Source of the DNA: Streptomyces sp. LUP47B | GTDB taxonomy: Bacteria > Actinomycetota > Actinomycetes > Streptomycetales > Streptomycetaceae | Length of the DNA: 64,000 nucleotides | Assembly (NCBI RefSeq): GCF_001746295.1 | Contig: NZ_MJAH01000020.1 | Coordinates: 1-64,000 of the forward strand | Direction: 5' to 3' | Part shown: one piece after another, positions 7,282-14,805 of the stretch | How positions within the stretch are numbered: position 1 is the first letter of the stretch | Layout of the letters: every line of letters begins with the position of its first letter | Position numbers and translations under genes: made by a program | The notes under the pieces: model-generated | What the model was told of the DNA's origin: nothing | Database searches by the model: none | Seen by the model: the letters and a program-made list of their open reading frames with translations, nothing else

Positions 7282-7926
7282 TCATGCGAAGCCGTAGCGC
7301 CGCGTCGACTCCTCCTCCTGGGCCAGCCGGTGCAGCGACTGCAGCAGCGGCTCGTTGAGGATCGCGCCCAGGATCGCGAACTCGACCCGCTCCGCCTCCG
7401 ACGGGTGCGTCTCCAGGTTGTCCAGATCGAGGACGGCTGTCCGGTGCATCAACTCCGCGTACGGCGCGAGCTGTTCGGCCCCCCACTCGTAGCCGAGCCG
7501 GCGGAACGCGGCCACCGCCACCACCAGTGAGCGGTAAGCGGGGGAGATGGTCGTGAGCTGCTTGGCGTTCTCCCAGCCGAGCCGGTCCAGGAGCGCGGCG
7601 ACCTCCTGGTGCGCGGCCCGGACGTACTCGTCGTCCTCGTCCGGCTCGGGCACCTGTGGCAGTGCCCACAGCGCCGCGCCGAGCCGGATCGAGCGGCCCA
7701 GGGAGTCGTCGTCCACGTGCCCGAGCACCTCGCGCACCTTCGCCACCGGTACCCGGCCCACCTGGATCATCGCGCGCACCAGCCGAAGCCGCCGCAGATG
7801 CTCCTCGTCGTACTCGGCCGTCGTGGCGTTGATCTGGCGTCCCGGTGGCAACAGCCCTTCGCGCAGGTAGTACTTGATCGTCGCGGTGGACACACCGCTG
7901 TGCTCGCTGAGTTCGGCCAGCCGCAT
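7282..7926 (-). CDS. MerR-family transcriptional regulator
   Basis: 214-residue regulator. The first 70 residues are a MerR winged helix: MRLAELSEHSGVSTATIKYY (helix-turn-helix), then LREGLLPPGRQ and EEHLRRLRLVRAMI. The C-terminal part is a long helical dimerisation and effector region without the cysteine signature of metal sensors, so a small organic effector is more likely (inference). ATG 7926 is chosen because AGGGGG lies 9 nt upstream. It is divergent from the DUF4188 gene, and the 80-bp spacer holds a perfect dyad, so this protein most likely controls that gene and itself. Confidence 0.88.
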   Translation of the reverse strand: MRLAELSEHSGVSTATIKYYLREGLLPPGRQINATTAEYDEEHLRRLRLVRAMIQVGRVPVAKVREVLGHVDDDSLGRSIRLGAALWALPQVPEPDEDDEYVRAAHQEVAALLDRLGWENAKQLTTISPAYRSLVVAVAAFRRLGYEWGAEQLAPYAELMHRTAVLDLDNLETHPSEAERVEFAILGAILNEPLLQSLHRLAQEEESTRRYGFA

Positions 7927-7951
7927 CTCTTGCACCCCCTCTCGGATACCG

Positions 7952-7984
7952 GCACTATCCAAACATGCCGCACTCGGATAGTGC
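7952..7984. promoter_or_regulatory. Perfect dyad operator between merR and DUF4188 genes
   Basis: GCACTATCC (7952-7960) and GGATAGTGC (7976-7984) are exact inverted copies separated by 15 bp; a further GGATA at 7944-7948 makes a third half-site. Its position in the divergent spacer suits binding by the adjacent MerR protein; this is inference. Confidence 0.65.
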
Positions 7985-8006
7985 TGCTCGCCAACGAGGG
8001 GGTCCC

Positions 8007-8519
8007 ATGGTCGGGAAGAAGGTCGCCGCAGGCCGCACCACCGCGTCCGCGGAGAAGGACGTCGTGGTCCTGCTGATCGGGATGCGCATCAACCACTTCT
8101 GGGCCGTGCACCACTGGGTCCCGGTCTTCCTGGCCATGCCGCGGATGCTGCGGGAACTGCAGAAGGCTCCGGAGCGGGGACTGCTCTCGCATGTGCTGCT
8201 GACGGCCTCACCGCGGACGTACTACGTCGTCCAGTACTGGGAGTCGAAGGAGAAGCTGTACGCCTACGCGCACTCGCCGGAGATGTTCCACCACCGGGCG
8301 TGGGCGATCATCAACCGCAAGGAGAAGGCGGGGAAGGCACGGCAGCACGTGGGGCTGTGGCATGAGACGTATGTGGTGCCGGAGGGGTCCTACGAGTCGA
8401 TCTACGCGGACATGCCGGCGTTCGGACTCGCGGCGGCGCATGGTCAGGTGCCGGTTGAGCGCAGGGGGCGGTCTGCCAAGGAGCGGTTCGCCCACAAGTC
8501 CGGGAGCGTGACTCCCTGA
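8007..8519 (+). CDS. DUF4188 family protein (ABM-superfamily-like)
   Basis: 170-residue soluble protein. The stretches VVLLIGMRINHFW, VFLAMPRMLRELQ, YVVQYWESKEKLYAYA and HHRAWAIINRK are the hallmarks I know for DUF4188, a small ferredoxin-like fold related to antibiotic-biosynthesis monooxygenases and haem-binding proteins. No reaction is established for the family. ATG 8007 follows GAGGGGG at 7996-8002, which decides the start over the upstream ATG at 7965. Divergent MerR regulator and shared operator suggest inducible expression in response to a small molecule. Confidence 0.8.
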   Translation: MVGKKVAAGRTTASAEKDVVVLLIGMRINHFWAVHHWVPVFLAMPRMLRELQKAPERGLLSHVLLTASPRTYYVVQYWESKEKLYAYAHSPEMFHHRAWAIINRKEKAGKARQHVGLWHETYVVPEGSYESIYADMPAFGLAAAHGQVPVERRGRSAKERFAHKSGSVTP

Positions 8520-8663
8520 GGGGCGCGGGGAACTGCACGCCGAGCGACGGCGGGTCGGACGGGCGGCGACCGCCTGTGTGGTGGCGGATGCTGCGCCGTC
8601 GGGGCTTCGGAGGGGGTCAGGTGCGGGCCCGTGGGGGGCTGATCGCGCGGTTCCCCGCGCCCC
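8520..8663. repeat. Streptomyces-type intergenic long inverted repeat
   Basis: GGGGCGCGGGGAAC (8520-8533) begins immediately after the DUF4188 stop codon and is exactly inverted at 8650-8663. The GGGGCGCGGGGAACTGC-type end is one I recognise as a recurrent intergenic sequence in Streptomyces genomes. It fills most of the gap before ndgR, and could act as a bidirectional terminator between two convergent genes. A relative of one end occurs inside smc at 42984-43024. Confidence 0.75.
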
Positions 8664-8738
8664 CTGGGTGGGGCAACTTCCCGTCGGTCCGAGACCTGCC
8701 GCGGCGTTGAGGCCGGTCTCGTTCCGAAGGAGTCCTCC

Positions 8739-9455
8739 TCAGCCCGTGCGGCGCAGTGCCTCGGAGAGGCGGGCGGCGGCGTCGATGACCGCCTGGGCGT
8801 GCATGCGACCCGGGTGGCGGGTCAGGCGCTCGATGGGACCGGAGACCGAGACGGCGGCCACCACGCGGTTGGACGGGCCGCGTACCGGTGCGGACACCGA
8901 CGCGACGCCCGGCTCGCGTTCGCCGATGGACTGGGCCCAGCCGCGGCGTCGCACGCCCGACAGGGCCGTGGCGGTGAAGCGGGCGCCCTGGAGGCCGCGG
9001 TGCAGGCGCTCCGGCTCCTCCCACGCCATCAGGATCTGGGCCGAGGAGCCCGCCTTCATGGTGAGCGTCGAGCCGACCGGGACCGTGTCCCTCAGTCCCG
9101 ACAGGCGCTCCGCCGCGGCGACGCAGATGCGCATGTCGCCCTGGCGGCGGTAGAGCTGTGCGCTCTCGCCGGTGATGTCGCGCAGATGCGTGAGCACCGG
9201 GCCGGCCGTCGCGAGGAGACGGTCCTCGCCGGCGGCCGCGGCCAGCTCGGCGAGGCGTGGGCCCAGAATGAAACGGCCCTGCATGTCGCGTGCCACCATG
9301 CGGTGGTGTTCCAGAGCCACGGCCAGCCGGTGTGCCGTGGGTCGTGCCAGTCCGGTCGCCGCGACCAAGCCCGCGAGGGTGGCCGGACCGGACTCCAGAG
9401 CGCTCAGGACAAGGGCTGCCTTGTCCAGAACGCCGACGCCGCTACTGTTGTCCAT
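8739..9455 (-). CDS. ndgR: IclR-family regulator NdgR
   Basis: 238-residue IclR-type regulator: N-terminal winged helix (about 10-70, with GLARPTAHRLAVALEHHRMV) and C-terminal effector domain with the typical GSTLTMKAGSSAQILMAW and VAAVSVSGP strands. Length, sequence and position divergent to leuC match NdgR, described in S. coelicolor as controlling leucine biosynthesis, amino-acid-dependent growth and antibiotic production (Rv2989 equivalent). ATG 9455 is used; an upstream in-frame start at about 9515 would cross the operator region. Autoregulation together with leuC through the dyad in the spacer is likely. Confidence 0.92.
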   Translation of the reverse strand: MDNSSGVGVLDKAALVLSALESGPATLAGLVAATGLARPTAHRLAVALEHHRMVARDMQGRFILGPRLAELAAAAGEDRLLATAGPVLTHLRDITGESAQLYRRQGDMRICVAAAERLSGLRDTVPVGSTLTMKAGSSAQILMAWEEPERLHRGLQGARFTATALSGVRRRGWAQSIGEREPGVASVSAPVRGPSNRVVAAVSVSGPIERLTRHPGRMHAQAVIDAAARLSEALRRTG

Positions 9456-9468
9456 GAAACGATACTCA

Positions 9469-9510
9469 CGTCTCACTCTGTGAAACGCAAGTTCCTTTTT
9501 TCGTGAGACG
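9469..9510. promoter_or_regulatory. Inverted repeat in the ndgR-leuC divergent promoter region
   Basis: CGTCTCAC (9469-9476) and GTGAGACG (9503-9510) are exact inverted copies 26 bp apart, with GAAACG repeated nearby on both sides. It occupies the middle of the 188-bp spacer. IclR proteins bind such dyads; assignment to NdgR rests on position. Confidence 0.5.
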
Positions 9511-9643
9511 CGCAACCCTTGTAGACACAGCGGCCCGGTGACCGTACGGGCCTGGTGACGGGCGCCCGTGAACAGGGGCCGGGTGCCGTCTCCTCAAGAT
9601 CTCTAGTTGGGCCGGTGGACGTTTGCCGGCCGGAGGGAAAGCG

Positions 9644-11068
9644 ATGGGTAGGACACTCGCGGAGAAGGTCTGGGACGACCATGTCGTCCGGCGCGCCGAG
9701 GGCGAGCCCGACCTCCTCTTCATCGATCTGCACCTGCTGCACGAGGTGACCAGCCCGCAGGCCTTCGACGGTCTGCGCAAGACCGGTCGCCAGGTGCGCC
9801 GGCTCGACCTGACCATCGCCACCGAGGACCACAACACCCCGACCCTCGACATCGACAAGCCCATCGCGGACCCGGTCTCCCGGATCCAGCTGGAGACGCT
9901 GCGCAAGAACTGCGCCGACTTCGGTGTGCGCCTGCACCCGCTGGGCGACGTCGAGCAGGGCGTCGTGCACGTCGTGGGTCCGCAGCTCGGACTGACCCAG
10001 CCCGGCATGACCGTGGTCTGCGGCGACTCCCACACCTCCACGCACGGTGCCTTCGGCGGCCTGGCGTTCGGTATCGGCACCTCCCAGGTCGAGCACGTCC
10101 TGGCCACCCAGACGCTGCCGCTGGTCCGCCCGAAGACCATGGCCATCACGGTCGACGGCGAACTGCCCGACGGCGTCACCGCCAAGGACCTGATCCTGGC
10201 GATCATCGCCAGGATCGGCACCGGTGGCGGCCAGGGTTACGTCCTGGAGTACCGCGGCTCCGCCATCGAGAAGCTCTCGATGGAAGCCCGCATGACCATC
10301 TGCAACATGTCGATCGAGGCCGGCGCCCGCGCGGGCATGATCGCCCCCGACCAGACCACCTTCGACTATCTCGAGGGCCGCCCGCACGCGCCCAAGGGCG
10401 AGGACTGGGACGCGGCCGTCGCGTACTGGAAGACCCTGAAGACGGACGAGGACGCCGAGTTCGACGCCGAGGTCGTCATCAAGGCCGACGAGCTGGCGCC
10501 GTTCGTCACCTGGGGCACCAACCCCGGCCAGGGTGCGCCGCTTTCGGCGGACGTCCCCGATCCCGCTTCGTACGAAGACGCTTCGGAGCGCCTCGCCGCC
10601 GAAAAGGCCCTGGAATACATGGGGTTGGAGGCCGGGCAGCCGCTGCGCTCCATCAAGGTGGACACCGTCTTCGTAGGTTCGTGCACCAACGGCCGGATCG
10701 AGGACCTGCGCGCCGCCGCCGAGCTCGTCAAGGGCCGCAAAGTCGCCGACGGCGTACGGATGCTGGTCGTTCCCGGCTCCGCGCGCGTGGGCCTGCAGGC
10801 CGTCTCCGAGGGTCTGGACGTCGTCTTCAAGGAGGCCGGCGCCGAATGGCGGCACGCGGGCTGCTCGATGTGTCTGGGCATGAACCCGGACCAGCTGGCC
10901 CCCGGTGAGCGCTCCGCGTCCACCTCCAACCGCAACTTCGAGGGCCGGCAGGGCAAGGGCGGTCGTACGCACCTGGTGTCGCCGCAGGTCGCGGCCGCGA
11001 CCGCGGTGCTGGGCCACCTGGCCTCGCCCGCCGATCTGTCCGACGCCCCTGTCGCCGCTGGAGTCTGA
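9644..11068 (+). CDS. leuC: 3-isopropylmalate dehydratase, large subunit
   Basis: 474-residue aconitase-family subunit that, with LeuD, isomerises 2-isopropylmalate to 3-isopropylmalate in leucine synthesis. Visible family features are the substrate loop CGDSHTSTHGAFG near residue 125 and the [4Fe-4S] cysteines in VFVGSCTNGR near 345 and in CSMCLGMN near 406-413. ATG 9644 has GGAGGG 6-8 nt upstream. It forms an operon with leuD (5-nt gap) and is divergent from ndgR, its expected regulator. Confidence 0.97.
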   Translation: MGRTLAEKVWDDHVVRRAEGEPDLLFIDLHLLHEVTSPQAFDGLRKTGRQVRRLDLTIATEDHNTPTLDIDKPIADPVSRIQLETLRKNCADFGVRLHPLGDVEQGVVHVVGPQLGLTQPGMTVVCGDSHTSTHGAFGGLAFGIGTSQVEHVLATQTLPLVRPKTMAITVDGELPDGVTAKDLILAIIARIGTGGGQGYVLEYRGSAIEKLSMEARMTICNMSIEAGARAGMIAPDQTTFDYLEGRPHAPKGEDWDAAVAYWKTLKTDEDAEFDAEVVIKADELAPFVTWGTNPGQGAPLSADVPDPASYEDASERLAAEKALEYMGLEAGQPLRSIKVDTVFVGSCTNGRIEDLRAAAELVKGRKVADGVRMLVVPGSARVGLQAVSEGLDVVFKEAGAEWRHAGCSMCLGMNPDQLAPGERSASTSNRNFEGRQGKGGRTHLVSPQVAAATAVLGHLASPADLSDAPVAAGV

Positions 11069-11073
11069 GAGTC

Positions 11074-11667
11074 ATGGAAGCATTCACCACGCACACCGGC
11101 CGGGCCGTCCCGCTGCGCCGTTCCAACGTCGACACCGACCAGATCATCCCTGCTCACTGGCTCAAGAAGGTGACGCGGGACGGGTTCGAGGACGGACTGT
11201 TCGAGGCCTGGCGCAAGGACGAGAAGTTCATCCTCAACCAGCCCGAGCGCAAGGGCGCCACGGTCCTGGTCGCCGGCCCCGACTTCGGTACCGGTTCCTC
11301 CCGTGAGCACGCGGTGTGGGCGCTGCAGAACTACGGCTTCAAGACCGTGATCTCCTCCCGCTTCGCCGACATCTTCCGCGGCAACTCGCTCAAGAACGGC
11401 CTGCTCACAGTGGTTCTGGAGCAGAAGATCGTGGACGCGCTCCAGGACCTCACGGAGAAGGACCCCGAGGCCGAGATCACCGTCGACCTCCAGGCCCGCG
11501 AGGTGCGCGCCGAGGGCATCACGGCGAGCTTCGAGCTGGACGAGAACTCCCGCTGGCGGCTGCTGAACGGCCTGGACGACATCTCCATCACCCTCCAGAA
11601 CGAGGCCGACATCGCCGCCTACGAGGCCAAGCGGCCCTCGTACAAGCCGAGGACGCTCCAGAGCTGA
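11074..11667 (+). CDS. leuD: 3-isopropylmalate dehydratase, small subunit
   Basis: 197-residue partner of LeuC. Diagnostic motifs: SNVDTDQIIPAHWLK at the N terminus and GPDFGTGSSREHAVWAL near residue 68-84, the swivelling aconitase domain that completes the active site. It starts 5 nt after leuC and a 15-bp terminator hairpin follows about 80 nt after its stop, so leuCD is a two-gene operon. Confidence 0.97.
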   Translation: MEAFTTHTGRAVPLRRSNVDTDQIIPAHWLKKVTRDGFEDGLFEAWRKDEKFILNQPERKGATVLVAGPDFGTGSSREHAVWALQNYGFKTVISSRFADIFRGNSLKNGLLTVVLEQKIVDALQDLTEKDPEAEITVDLQAREVRAEGITASFELDENSRWRLLNGLDDISITLQNEADIAAYEAKRPSYKPRTLQS

Positions 11668-11745
11668 CCCCGAGGGCGGCCGGAACACCCGGACCCTCCT
11701 TCGGAGCAACTGAACAAGTCGAGTTTCGGCCACCTCAACACCCCC

Positions 11746-11780
11746 GCCGTACCCCCGATCAGCCCGATCGGGGGTACGGC
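11746..11780 (+). terminator. Terminator after leuCD
   Basis: GCCGTACCCCCGATC (11746-11760) pairs perfectly with 11766-11780 around a 5-nt loop. The rest of the 297-bp gap from leuD to the next gene shows nothing else I can name. Confidence 0.88.
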
Positions 11781-11964
11781 CGTGTCTGCGCCCCGACGGC
11801 CTCGCGCGATGCGACACGCCCGTTCAACTTCCCACGTTACGGCGGGTGTTGTCGGGGTACGCGTCCCTTGTAGCCGCGGCTTCCGGATGTGCCCGGAAGG
11901 CCGTTTGAGGCGGCAGTTGCACCCCTAGCAGGCGACAACTCGCCCCAGATGGCACAATCTGTGC

Positions 11965-12195
11965 ATGGAACACGACGGCCAACTCGAGCTCTATGCGGCA
12001 GTCGCGGACCAACTCAAGGAAGCGCACGCAAGGGTGCGCGCACTGCAAGTCCCGGAGGGCGTACGGATGGCGCTGACCCGGAAGCTGCTGGTCATTACGG
12101 CCGCGGCCAAGCACGACGTCGTCGAAGCGACAAGGCGTCTGGAGGGGTTCATGGCCGACCTCGACGCGGGTCGAATCCCCGAAGAGGAACGCTGA
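11965..12195 (+). CDS. Small helical conserved protein, unknown function
   Basis: 76 residues, strong codon bias, ATG 11965. I do not recognise a named domain. The sequence (LELYAAVADQLKEAHARVRA, later LTRKLLVITAAAKHD and EATRRLEGFMADLDAGRIP) predicts three amphipathic helices, with no signal peptide, cysteines or membrane segment. It sits between leuCD and hupS on the same strand but is separated from each by its own spacer. Confidence 0.75.
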   Translation: MEHDGQLELYAAVADQLKEAHARVRALQVPEGVRMALTRKLLVITAAAKHDVVEATRRLEGFMADLDAGRIPEEER

Positions 12196-12252
12196 ACAAG
12201 TCCAGAGCAGCCGAGTTCGTTGCGGCACAAGGGTGATAAGCCCGTTTCGTGT

Positions 12253-12281
12253 TTGATTTGCGGTATATATCTGCCTAACGT
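12253..12281 (+). promoter_or_regulatory. Putative hupS promoter
   Basis: TTGATT (12253-12258), a 17-bp spacer, then TAACGT (12276-12281), followed by an A/T-richer leader of about 50 nt to the hupS GTG, which is preceded by GAAGGGGAAG. A good match to the housekeeping sigma consensus. Confidence 0.65.
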
Positions 12282-12332
12282 GCGAAAAAGCTTGAACACT
12301 TTCGTTCTGGCAATGTCTCCGAAGGGGAAGAC

Positions 12333-12974
12333 GTGAACAAGGCGCAGCTCGTAGAAGCGATTGCCGACAAGGTCGGCGGCCGCCAGCAGGCCGCCGACGC
12401 GGTCGACGCGGTCCTGGACGCCATCGTCCGCGCTACGGTCGCGGGCGACCGGGTCTCGGTCACCGGCTTCGGTTCGTTCGAGAAGGTCGACCGGCCGGCC
12501 CGTTACGCCCGTAACCCCCAGACGGGCGAGCGGGTTCGGGTCAAGAAGACCTCCGTTCCGCGCTTCCGCGCGGGCCAGGGCTTCAAGGACCTGGTGAGCG
12601 GCACGAAGAAGCTCCCGAAGAACGACGTCGCGGTCAAGAAGGCGCCCAAGGGCAGCCTGACCGGCGGGGCTTCGGCCACGGTCAAGAAGGCGGCCGCGAA
12701 GAAGGCCACCGCCAAGACCGCCGCGGCCAAGAAGACCACCGCGAGGAAGACGACGGCCAAGAAGACGACGGCCACCGCGAAGAAGACCCCGGCGAAGAAG
12801 GCGCCCGCCAAGAGCGCGGCGACCGCCAAGACCACCGCCGCCGGCAAGACCACCGCCAAGAAGGCGACGGCCAAGAAGGCCCCCGCGAAGAAGGCGACCG
12901 CCAAGAAGGCCCCGGCCAAGAAGTCGGCGGCCCGCACCACCACCGCCAAGAAGGCCACGGCCCGCAAGAGGTAA
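12333..12974 (+). CDS. hupS: HU-family nucleoid protein with lysine-rich tail (HupS type)
   Basis: 213 residues from GTG 12333. Residues 1-92 are a canonical HU domain (NKAQLVEAIADKVGG, then TGFGSFEKVDRPARYARNPQ and the arm region KKTSVPRFRAGQGFKDLV). Residues from about 110 on are a histone-H1-like tail of AKKAT, AKKTT and AKKAP repeats. Two-domain HU proteins of this kind are an actinobacterial trait (HupS/Rv2986c) and are known to compact spore chromosomes in Streptomyces. The tail contributes non-specific DNA binding (family knowledge). Terminator follows at 12996. Confidence 0.96.
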   Translation: MNKAQLVEAIADKVGGRQQAADAVDAVLDAIVRATVAGDRVSVTGFGSFEKVDRPARYARNPQTGERVRVKKTSVPRFRAGQGFKDLVSGTKKLPKNDVAVKKAPKGSLTGGASATVKKAAAKKATAKTAAAKKTTARKTTAKKTTATAKKTPAKKAPAKSAATAKTTAAGKTTAKKATAKKAPAKKATAKKAPAKKSAARTTTAKKATARKR

Positions 12975-12995
12975 GGGCACAGGGCACTCACGCGC

Positions 12996-13026
12996 CGGGC
13001 CGGACTCCGCATCGGAGTCCGGCCCG
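12996..13026. terminator. Bidirectional terminator between hupS and the OB-fold gene
   Basis: CGGGCCGGACTCCG (12996-13009) pairs with 13013-13026 over 14 bp with a 3-nt loop (CAT), between two convergent genes. Confidence 0.88.
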
Positions 13027-13045
13027 CGGCGTGTGCACAGGGTGT

Positions 13046-13237
13046 TCAGAAGGTCTGGAGGGTCACCAGGGTGACCTTGTCCCCGTCCATCTCGATGCGC
13101 ACGCGCTGTCCGGGACGCAGCAGCCTCAGACCGCCCGCGTCGAACGCCGGTGTGTCGAAGGGGACGGGGGTGCCGTCGTCGAGAATCACCTGCCCGCTGC
13201 GGCTTTCGGGGTCGTACGTGTACGCGGTCGCCTGCAT
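13046..13237 (-). CDS. Small OB-fold, cold-shock-like protein
   Basis: 63 residues. The pattern TAYTYDPESRSGQVILDDGT, PVPFDTPAFDAGG, LRLLRPGQRVRIEM and KVTLVTLQTF resembles a cold-shock-domain beta barrel (strands with charged loops), but the RNP1 aromatic motif KGFGFI is replaced by SGQVIL, so nucleic acid binding is uncertain. It starts 9 nt after the cofC stop on the same strand, so both are probably one transcript. Conserved small protein of unknown role. Confidence 0.7.
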   Translation of the reverse strand: MQATAYTYDPESRSGQVILDDGTPVPFDTPAFDAGGLRLLRPGQRVRIEMDGDKVTLVTLQTF

Positions 13238-13246
13238 GGCCGCAGC

Positions 13247-13885
13247 CTACTGCCCGGGAATCAGCAACCGCGCCGCGGCGGCGGCCGTCCGAGGGCCCAC
13301 CCCGAGGGCGAGCGCGGCCCGCAGGTCCTCGCCGGTGTCCACGTCCTGTCGTACGGAATCCACCCCGGTGAGCGGGAGTTCCGTCGCTCCCGAGGCGCGA
13401 TGTCGTGCGCGGGAATCCGGGCCGAAGGCGGGGCGCAATTCCGCGCCTTCCCGGGCCGCCAGCAGAGTGGTGCCGATTGTCGCGGCGTCCGCGAGAAAAG
13501 CGCGCGGGAATTCCGCGGCGGCATCGAGGACCCGGGCCAATTCCAGGGGCCGTAGCGCCGGAAGATCGGCGTTCAGGGCCGCGAGCGCGCATTCGGGACG
13601 GGTGGACCGTACGACGGCCGCCGCGTGCGACAGGGCCGCGTTCAGGCCGCCCCGTGGCTCGTCGGGGACGATCCGGGCGCCCAGCGCCGCCAGCTCGCGG
13701 CCCGCCAGGGCGTCATCCGTGACTACCGCCACATCACCGACCGCGGGGCAGGCCAGCGCGGCCGCCACGGTGTCCTGGGCGAAGGCGAGGGCCAGCCCCG
13801 GGCGCACCCTGTCGTCCGCGGTGTCCGAGAGCCTGCTCTTGGCCCGCGCCAAGGGCTTCAGCGGGATGACCAACGTCCACTGCAC
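13247..13885 (-). CDS. cofC: 2-phospho-L-lactate (or phosphoenolpyruvate) guanylyltransferase
   Basis: 212-residue nucleotidyltransferase of the F420 coenzyme pathway (CofC/FbiD): it activates 2-phospholactate or, in actinobacteria, phosphoenolpyruvate with GTP. Supporting motifs: WTLVIPLKPLARAKSRLSD at the N terminus, the GGLNAALSHAA loop near residue 99, NADLPALRP (metal-binding Asp) near 124, and TGVDSVRQDVDTGEDL near 182. The GTG start at 13885 gives the standard length. The position beside hup matches Rv2983. F420 is used by luciferase-like oxidoreductases, one class of which (LLM) is encoded at 46988, though that link is only suggestive. Confidence 0.9.
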   Translation of the reverse strand: MQWTLVIPLKPLARAKSRLSDTADDRVRPGLALAFAQDTVAAALACPAVGDVAVVTDDALAGRELAALGARIVPDEPRGGLNAALSHAAAVVRSTRPECALAALNADLPALRPLELARVLDAAAEFPRAFLADAATIGTTLLAAREGAELRPAFGPDSRARHRASGATELPLTGVDSVRQDVDTGEDLRAALALGVGPRTAAAAARLLIPGQ

Positions 13886-14040
13886 GCGTGTTCCGTCCTT
13901 CTCTGGTGGCGGCCATTGTCACTCAGTCGTCACGCGGCCCATCCGGTGGTGTCGGTGGCGGGGCGTACGGTGTTCTCGACAGACCGGCGGCCTGGGGCGA
14001 CACTTGTGCGGCCCCCCAGGCCCTAGAGGAAGGTGTCCGC

Positions 14041-14805
14041 GTGCCCCGCCGCAGAATCGGCTTCTGGTACCGCTTGGCAGCGGTGATCGCCAAACCGCCG
14101 CTCGTGGTTCTGATCAAGCGGGACTGGCGTGGAATGGAGCATATTCCGGCCGACGGCGGATTTATCACCGCGGTCAACCACAATTCGCACATCGATCCCT
14201 TCGCGTACGCGCACTTCCAGTACAACACCGGACGTGTTCCGCGATTCCTCGCGAAGAGCGGTCTTTTCAACAAGGGATTCATCGGCGCCATGATGCGCGG
14301 CACGGGCCAGATTCCCGTCTACCGCGAGACCACGGACGCGCTCAGCGCCTTCAGGGCCGCCATCGACGCCGTGGACCGCGGCGAATGCGTCGCGTTCTAC
14401 CCCGAGGGCACCATCACCCGGGACCCCGACCAGTGGCCCATGGTCGGCAAGACCGGTGCCGCGCGGGTGGCCCTGCAGACCAAGTGCCCGGTGATCCCCG
14501 TCGCGCAGTGGGGCGCCAACGAACTGCTGCCGCCGTACGCCAAGAAGCTCCATGTGCTGCCGCGCAAGACCTCGCACGTCCTGGCGGGCCCGCCCGTGGA
14601 CCTGTCGCCGTTCTACGGCAAGGAGATGACCCCGGACCTCCTCAAGGAGGCCACCGAGGTCATCATGGCCGCCGTCACCGCCCAGCTGGAGCAGATCCGC
14701 GGTGTGAAGGCACCCGAGACGGCCTACGACCCGCGCCGCGAGCGGATCGAGCAGCGGCGCCGGACCCAGGCGCAGAACGGCCACGAGGGGGAGAAGAGCA
14801 AGTGA
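14041..14805 (+). CDS. plsC: 1-acyl-sn-glycerol-3-phosphate acyltransferase (PlsC family)
   Basis: 254-residue membrane-associated acyltransferase for phosphatidic acid synthesis. The PlsC motifs are clear: NHNSHIDPF (HX4D box) near residue 47, GTGQIPVYR near 83, and FYPEGTIT near 118, followed by PVIPVAQWG. GTG 14041 follows AGGAAGG at a 7-nt gap; the longer frame upstream (13888) lacks coding character. It overlaps the next gene, gpsA, by 4 nt (GTGA), so glycerol-3-phosphate formation and its acylation are translationally coupled. Confidence 0.92.
   Translation: MPRRRIGFWYRLAAVIAKPPLVVLIKRDWRGMEHIPADGGFITAVNHNSHIDPFAYAHFQYNTGRVPRFLAKSGLFNKGFIGAMMRGTGQIPVYRETTDALSAFRAAIDAVDRGECVAFYPEGTITRDPDQWPMVGKTGAARVALQTKCPVIPVAQWGANELLPPYAKKLHVLPRKTSHVLAGPPVDLSPFYGKEMTPDLLKEATEVIMAAVTAQLEQIRGVKAPETAYDPRRERIEQRRRTQAQNGHEGEKSK

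Noticed and set aside
12660..12970. Tandem-repeat or satellite DNA at the end of hupS
   Set aside because: The repetition is at protein level (AKKAT/AKKAP), as known for H1-like tails of HupS; DNA copies are not identical.
12682..12987. Antisense serine/tryptophan-rich ORFs opposite hupS
   Set aside because: Direct reflection of the lysine/alanine codon repeats on the other strand; no start signal or homology.
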